Shown here: positions 57,672-64,000 of the stretch, one piece after another
How the letters are laid out: every line of letters begins with the position of its first letter
Numbering within the stretch: the stretch's first letter is position 1
Assembly (NCBI RefSeq): GCF_029227915.1
Contig: NC_079880.1
Location: 8,769,501-8,833,500, forward strand
DNA from: Hydractinia symbiolongicarpus
Lineage: Eukaryota; Cnidaria; Hydrozoa; Anthoathecata; Hydractiniidae
DNA length: 64,000 nt
Reading direction: 5' to 3'
Made by a program: the position numbers and the translations under genes
Notes under the pieces: generated by a model
The model's input: the letters and a program-made list of their open reading frames with translations, nothing else
Told to the model about the DNA's origin: nothing
Database searches by the model: none

Positions 57672-60600
57672 ATGGAAACAAGTGGAAAAAAAGGAAAACG
57701 TACACCAAAACGGAAATCATTTGCTGAAAATGAAGGTTACGTGGTTCCTAAAAAGGTCAATGCCAACTCAAATGGAAGTAAAATCAGAAGATGTCAAAAA
57801 GCGACTTGTCCAAGCAAAAGTCTTAAGTGCTTTGCTGAAGCTGCTGTTAAGTGAGTTTTTAGAGTTAAAATTTTTAGTAGACTTAGTGTAGACTTGATTA
57901 AACTGAGATCAGACTCAATTTATGCAAAGTATCTTTTTAAGTTAGTTGCCAAAGCATAGATCAGAATCCTTTGTTCTCTCACACCCAAGGCAATGCACAA
58001 AACCTTTTTTATCATAAAAGTTTCTCTAATATGCAGATTTTTCAAAAATTCAGGAAAACTAAAAACCTACCCAATTCTTGCAATGTTATATTTTTTGAAA
58101 TCTGATCTTAATTTGTAGTTGTGCAAGAACTGGTAACACATCAAGATGGTATCATATGTCAGACTTCGAACATTTTTGCAATGATTGCTTTGACTATTTT
58201 TACAGAACGTAAGTATAACTTTGTAGGTCACAAACTTTGTGTGAATTTCAACTAATAAATGTGTATGTATTTCTAGACACAAAGAGGGATATAAGCGATA
58301 CGAACCTTGGAGAGCACACTGGAGTTCAAACTGTCGTAAAGAAGGCTCATTAAAGTTGTTCTTCGCTGAAGAGATAATGCCATTTTGGGTGCAATGTAAC
58401 AAATGTGACAAATGGCGTGAGCTTGAGAATAATAAAATTGTAGTCAATAAGAAATTTTGTGAAACTTTTGTCTGTTCCAACGTAAGCACGCCTGTTTTCA
58501 CTTTTTTGTAACTGTAATGATTTTGAAATTTCTTCACTGGTGGCAATGTTGATACTGCAATTTGTGTTAATTTTGTTTTTCACATTTTCTTCCTGTAAAA
58601 TGATTTCCGTTCCTTTTTGAGCATCAAGATCACAATGTTTTAGTGGAAGACAATAGTGTCCTGTTGTGGTTACGAAGTCCTTTTTTTTCTTCCCAATAAA
58701 AGCCAAGTCACTAGTAAATCCAACTTCATACTGTGAGGCTTCATAGTACTACGACTGATCAGTAGTGGTATTTCATTCTCTAATATATCAACAGAGAATT
58801 TGTACTTGTTGCCGCCTAGAATAACTGGTATTATTAGATTTCTTGTAGCTTTTACTTTCTTTCCATCACCAAATCTATATATAGAATCAGATCCATTTCT
58901 CCCCAGCCATTGTCTTTGTACAGCCATAATCCAAGACACCTCTACCAAAGAGTTCTCCAACAAGACAATATTGCCTTTCGTCTGGAAAGGCTGCAAAAAG
59001 GGTGATATGGATCTCATTTAGATCTTGTTTTTTTTCTGTTGGTCTACTATTCTGTGATCTGAAACCTCTTTGCTCTTGACTTTTTTTATTAGCAAAGTAT
59101 TTTCTTGAGTTACATTCATGGCACCTCATGAGTTTCCCATCCTTATCAACAGGATTTATTCCTGAACGTGTGCTCCTTGACAAGCTGCCCTTGGTATCAG
59201 CATGTAGATTTCCGTACAAGCATTCCTGTTTCACAGGCAGAGCTTCCACATAGACAGCATCTTCTGCTGTATTCAGTTCTCTGAATATCTTTATGATTGT
59301 GCCCTTCATATTCATGTATTTGAGTTCTGCACGAGTTGTACAAGACAGTTTTTCATTGTCTTTAGACATAATCACAGCTGTGAGAAAAAAATAATGCCCG
59401 GACAGCAGCTTCTGGCAATGCCATATCATACTTGGATATCTTATTGTAGAGCTTCCCAAACTGTACAATAAAATCAGGAAATTTGTCTCCACTACTACTC
59501 TTCTATAGAGCCATAAAACTATAAAAAAGGAAAAAATGCTTTTGTGCTTTTATCTTTCAAATAATTTTGAATTTAGCTTGAATATAATCTTGTCCTGATC
59601 CAACTTCTGCTAGTGTCAGCACGCATACCGCCTCCTGTGCCCGACCAGTTAATAACAAGTATACAGCTGGACCTTGCTTTTTCTTTGATAGTTCTGTAAA
59701 CAAATCTGCCAGATCTCCAAATCATTCTTCCAACTGTTAGAGTCATTCTCTTTAAACGCTGGTGGAGCCTTTCAATGTTGTTGTTGCCATTGTTCACGAA
59801 CTACTTCACCAATTGGTTTGCACACACACCTGCCAACAAATAGCCAACAAAAGGGAAAGTTATCACTCTTACCTTAAGGAACACATCCGAGTGTGTGCTG
59901 TCAATTGCTTTCTTTTAACACAAATTGCACCAACAATAATCATAAATACCAGGCCAGTTGATATTTGCCTATACCCTCTACTACCATGTTAATTGATTCT
60001 TACTTTAATGAGGTAACATGAAGGCTTCGCCAGTCTGAATACTATTGTATTGGTTACTGAAAAATAAAAACATAATTAACATAAATTGCAATATCAACAT
60101 TTTTGATATGCTTATTGCCTTGTTCTCTGTGGAACAACCCGTGTGAGTGTAATTGGTAACAAGTGTGTACATAATGCAGACATTCAGAACACGGGACCCA
60201 CATATCCAGTGTAAATATGTGGAGTACAATTACAAGTGCATAAAATAACTGCAATCTATGAAATTATAGCTTTTTCTTTTTTTGACTTTATAGGTGGATG
60301 ATCTTAATTGTGATACTGCTGAAGATGAGGTAGCTATTAGTTTGCTAACAAATCTTCGATAATACCACTTAATAATAGATGACTTTATATTAAAACGTTT
60401 TATTGACATGTTGTAAAAGCCGAGGCTAAGCCTAAAATTACTATTTCATTTATCAAATTACATAACAGATCTGCTTTAACATGTATTGTGTTCATATGAA
60501 GTGATTATTTTTCAGAGTAACACATGTAATAAAACTTATATTGACATGTTATTTTTTGTTCTTTGTCTTCTTCAGGTGACAAAGCAAGTGAAAAATTATA

Positions 60601-63600
60601 AATGGATCCATTCAATAACGTGTTTACCATATTTAAAAGACAGTCCTGCTTGTCCTTTTTTAAAAGATTTTTATTATGATGGTATTGGATTAAGCCCGCC
60701 AAAGAATCCCTCTGAAGGTAACAAACATTGTTTTGCTTAAAACTTAATGTATTTTTTGAGTACCAAGTTGTACTAATAAAAAGACTTTTTTATCAGTGTA
60801 CGGAGCTTTTTGATAAATTTTATGACGCTTTATCATTAGCACGAAAAACTAGTACAGACTTCTCTCACACACACACGAAAATTGGTTAAGATGTGTTATT
60901 GATAGGACCTGCAAAATGTCAGGTTATATAAGAGGTTGACTAATGCAGGCCTATTAATCAGAAAAATTCATGTGCATGACAAATCCAAATGCTTCGATAA
61001 TTTTGTTTGTCCAAGCAATCCTAAAATATAGAAGTTGCAAAAAAAATTTAAAAAAGTGAAACAACAAAATTCCTTTACCCCTGTACACTGCACAGGTTGC
61101 TCTTTTGGCATAGGGAACAAGTGTGGTACAAGTTCTACCAATGCTCATGCCTGGGAATTTCAATCCAGATATTAAAAAATTGTAAGTCAAGTCACTAATT
61201 TTGTGACTACTTGTGAAACAAACAATGTTTGTATGTAAATTAAATTACGGGAAGTTGAACTTTGGCTAATAATGACTTGTTAACAATAGATCATGAAAAT
61301 CATTACCTAAAATAATATTCCGTTATTGTCAAATATTTTTTTATTTTACTTAGTTTTTTTGTTTTTAAAAGACGACCATACCTTCTTCTATTAATATACT
61401 GGCGCTTGCACTTCTCTAAGAAATGCAATGATAACCCACCCAGGAAATAATAATCATTTCGGTACTATTGTGAAGAAACTAACCAAGAAAAGCCTATTTA
61501 AAGCCTGTAAATCCTAGCTAATCCACAATACCTAGATAAACAATTATATAGACTATATATATTATCAACACAGCCACTTCATAGTGGTAACTGGATTACA
61601 GCTGATACCTGACCATGCAAACTTTCACTGATGTGGAGGTGAACACTGATAAAACACGGATAAGACAAGTCTACATAATTTAGCTAGCCAAACATTATTT
61701 CGAACCTGGAGAGCAGTTAATGACTTAACTATTATCCCATTTCTCAGAATTGGGCTTGTCTTTGCATGTGCGAGAATGATTGCTCTACCCTTATTAACCG
61801 GCTTGTCGATGTAGCACACCTAAAAGCATATTTAAAACAATTGTTACACATGTGTCAAAATTTTCCTGAAAAAGCCTTTAAGAATCTCTCAAACATGATT
61901 AGCTAAGAGGAGTGATATAAAATACAAGTTAAACAGTCTGAACAAAAGAAAAAAACAAACAGTCAAAGTATACTACAGATTCTTATAAGTAACTTATGTT
62001 TTTGGACGTTTTTATTTTTCTTAAAAAGTGCAAAAAGGATTATAAAGGAAATCTTATTTTTTAAGGAATTCCTTAGAAAAACTTACCTACAGCATCCCTT
62101 GGAAAGTAGGAATATATTTGGAAAGTAGGAACATCTTTACAATATCCTGAAGACAATAATAATAGAATATAAAATACTGTTTTTAGAGCCCAAACAAAAA
62201 TTTACTGAAAATATGATACCCTTCTACAGTCCTGAAGATTCTGAGAAAGCACGGTGTATCTGTGCAGATGTTATGACAGGTGAAGAAAGAGAAGAATTCC
62301 CTCATCATATCAAGTAGGTTTGATGTAACCTCACTCTGGCTGTCATCAGTGACTGACATTATTTCCTTTTTTATATATTTTTTATATTTTTATATATCAT
62401 ATATTTTATACTTTGAAAAATAGGAAAACTAGGCTACATGTTAACTAGACTATATGGTAACCTAAATGTATTATATTTAGGCTAAATAGTTTAACCTTTA
62501 TTTTAAGGAACAATGCGTTATCAAACCTTATAATTTTCATGGCCAATTTTCTATTTGATGAAATCCTTGATTTTACACACATTATATTTATTTTGAGAGA
62601 TGGCAATTTGTGTCTCACTAAAAGAAAGATATGTAGCGCAGACCTTTCAAACAAACTTATTTCGCCTTTAAGTTAATGCAGAAAAAAGGAGAACAGATTA
62701 ATATGCAAATTTCATGCACCATTGCAAAACTCAGCTTTTGTATATATTTTATATTTTTTTCATTTCAGAGATGCTTCAATTTATCTCGGTTTACGGAATC
62801 TTGTTATGGCAATGTGGAGTATTAATCCAAAGGTTTGCAACAACTTTTTTATTTTTCGATTGATCATTATAAAACAGAAAAAAATGAGCTTCTGCTATTT
62901 ATCTTGTGTAAACTAAAATCCTTACAGTTGAATAATTATATATTTCATATGGCAAAAAAAACCTTTCGTCTAAATAGTTCATGAAAGTCCTTTTTCACCC
63001 ATCTGATTCAATCATTTACTACAAACCTACAAAAGTTTAGAAGCAATCCATCTATTAACATATCTTATACTCGGATTGGGAACTTTAGACCACACTGTAT
63101 AGGTTTTTTGTCATTACAAAATCATATTGTATAGGTTTTCTGTTATGTGGCGATTTTTATACTGCATCGTCATCAGTAACACAATATTTTGTATATAGTG
63201 TATAAAATGGCACCATTCTTATATTGAAATACACTAAGTAATAAGTTTTTCAAACTTGGAAATAAAAATGTGAATCAATGCCTTAATCTGAAGAACTCAG
63301 TTCCGTAATGTTGGCCTTGACCTAAAAGATGATGTTAATGCCAGAAAATGTTGCATTTCAAGATTTAAGGTGTTTATACAATGACTTCAGAATTGGTATA
63401 AAAATTATCTGATAGCCTTACATGTTATTTTTTTATTTTAGCAATATCTAACTTACAGGGCATGTTTGAATTATATGATCTGTAGAGGTCTTGCGAGGAT
63501 AACACTGGCAGAAGAATTAAAAAAGATATTAGATTTCCTAACAATTAATGGTTACGTAAATTTTGGAATTCTTCCACGTGTTCCAAAGCCATTTAATTTA

Positions 63601-63957
63601 GATTATTGGAAGGTAAGTGTCTTCGAATAAAATACAGGAAGTCTGATTTGGCTGACCTGGATCTAGTTAAAAATTGATGTTAAAATACACTACTTGCTAT
63701 TAAGCTACACACCAGTGGGAATTTCAAGATGTGTCTAAATTTTTGTTATATTGAGAAATTCTGTGATGTTCTTTGTTTCCAACAAAAAATACAAAAAAAA
63801 AAATCACCTATCACAGATTGAGCAGCTTCCAGTATGGCAAGCGGCATGGAAAGATAATTGTTTTTTAAATTTTTTTCTGCAGGGCTCTGTTGTTGTAATT
63901 GGTGCAGGCATAGCTGGTGTTGGTGCAGCGAGACAATTGCACAATGCTGGTTGCAAG
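57672..63957 (+). CDS. KDM1B: KDM1B (LSD2/AOF1)-like histone demethylase, 5' nine exons; continues past the window
   Basis: Coding exons: 57672-57850, 58119-58208, 58277-58481, 60294-60329, 60576-60717, 62187-62313, 62769-62832, 63442-63612 and 63883-63957. All are GT-AG and in phase; 363 codons so far. Order of domains: a basic N-terminus; a Cys-rich zinc finger ('RRCQKATCPS', 'CARTGNTSRWYH', 'FCNDCFDYF'); a CW finger at ~126-164 ('FWVQCNKCDKWREL' with W127, C130, C133, W136, C156, C164); a SWIRM domain at ~215-330 ('DASIYLGLRNLVMAMWSINP', 'CRGLARI'); and the FAD-binding start 'VVVIGAGIAGVGAARQLHNA' (GxGxxG at 345-350). This order is specific to LSD2. The enzyme removes methyl groups from mono- and dimethylated H3K4 with FAD in the nucleus. 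The amine-oxidase body lies beyond the window edge. Intron 3 carries an antisense copia-type remnant. Confidence 0.95.
58482..59810 (-). pseudogene. Ty1/copia-type gag-protease remnant inside KDM1B intron 3
   Basis: Read on minus in broken frames: a gag-like part (about 59800-59330); a CCHC-like knuckle ('MRCHECNSRKYF' near 59130); 'GVLDYGCTKTMAGEKW', a retropepsin-type active-site region with an altered DTG (here DYG) at about 58935; 'GDGKKVKATRNLIIPVILGG' at about 58850; and 'TTGHYCLPL' near 58660. The frame changes around 58930 and again near 58680. No reverse transcriptase or LTR is visible within the intron, so this is an old fragment. It runs opposite to KDM1B transcription. Confidence 0.6.
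61600..61820 (-). repeat. Dispersed repeat in KDM1B intron 5
   Basis: 'gtggaggtgaacactgataa' + 'aacacgga' near 61634 is closely matched at 30410-30440 ('gcggaggtgaacaccgacgg'). The minus-strand sequence 'ggtagagcaatcattctcgc' ... 'caggttcgaaata' is faintly tRNA-like and could be a SINE. Part of it ('attgggcttg/attgggcaaa') recurs near 54610. Confidence 0.4.
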
Positions 63958-64000
63958 GTATAAAGTCAATGTAAAGAAACATAGTTTCTATGGTCTAAGT

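Noticed and set aside
57682-57891. Second frame overlapping KDM1B exon 1
   Set aside because: The frame from 57672 carries the 'RRCQKATCPS' zinc-finger start and splices in phase; the other is a shadow.

Overview
The window is AT-rich, intron-bearing animal DNA that is dense in transposons. The host genes (claudin-like, CIMIP5, Staufen, MZB1, KDM1B/LSD2 families) are metazoan. The mix of elements (ISL2EU/Spy-like PHIS element, hAT, RTE-like LINE, copia- and gypsy-type LTR remnants, tRNA-derived SINE) suggests an early-branching invertebrate, most likely a cnidarian. The species assignment is inference; no search was run.

Layout. 0-6 kb: a pogo-like MITE, a claudin-like tetraspan gene with a frame problem, and a decayed gypsy-type remnant. 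6.2-11.5 kb: a three-exon minus-strand gene for a CIMIP5-like ciliary protein; its second intron holds a complete 3.26-kb ISL2EU/Spy-like transposon carrying a THAP-DDE gene and a convergent SAP-SWIM-YqaJ gene. 14.4-17.6 kb: a 3.2-kb TIR/TA transposon with a 52-bp minisatellite and one long ORF that resembles a FEN1/XPG-type nuclease. 21.5-25.2 kb: a six-exon minus-strand Staufen gene. 25.6-27.1 kb: a rearranged LINE. 28-31.5 kb: a second 52-bp array, then a 2.65-kb inverted-repeat element holding a P2X7-cytoplasmic-domain-like gene remnant and a 55-codon ORF. 36.7-38.8 kb: a four-exon MZB1-like gene. 41.5-42.5 kb: SINE copies. 43.3-50.8 kb: a LINE split by a 4.26-kb hAT element. 50.9-57 kb: further repeats and a 5'-truncated LINE. 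57.7 kb to the end: the first nine coding exons of a KDM1B (LSD2) gene, with an antisense copia-type remnant in intron 3.

The host genes are unrelated single genes, not an operon or pathway: ciliary lumen, RNA transport, ER folding, cell junction and chromatin demethylation. Every exon chain given for CIMIP5, Staufen, MZB1 and KDM1B has GT-AG borders and keeps frame throughout, which is the main support for the models. The least familiar system is the nuclease-bearing transposon at 14.4-17.6 kb with its dispersed minisatellite; the P2X7-domain element at 28.9-31.5 kb is second.
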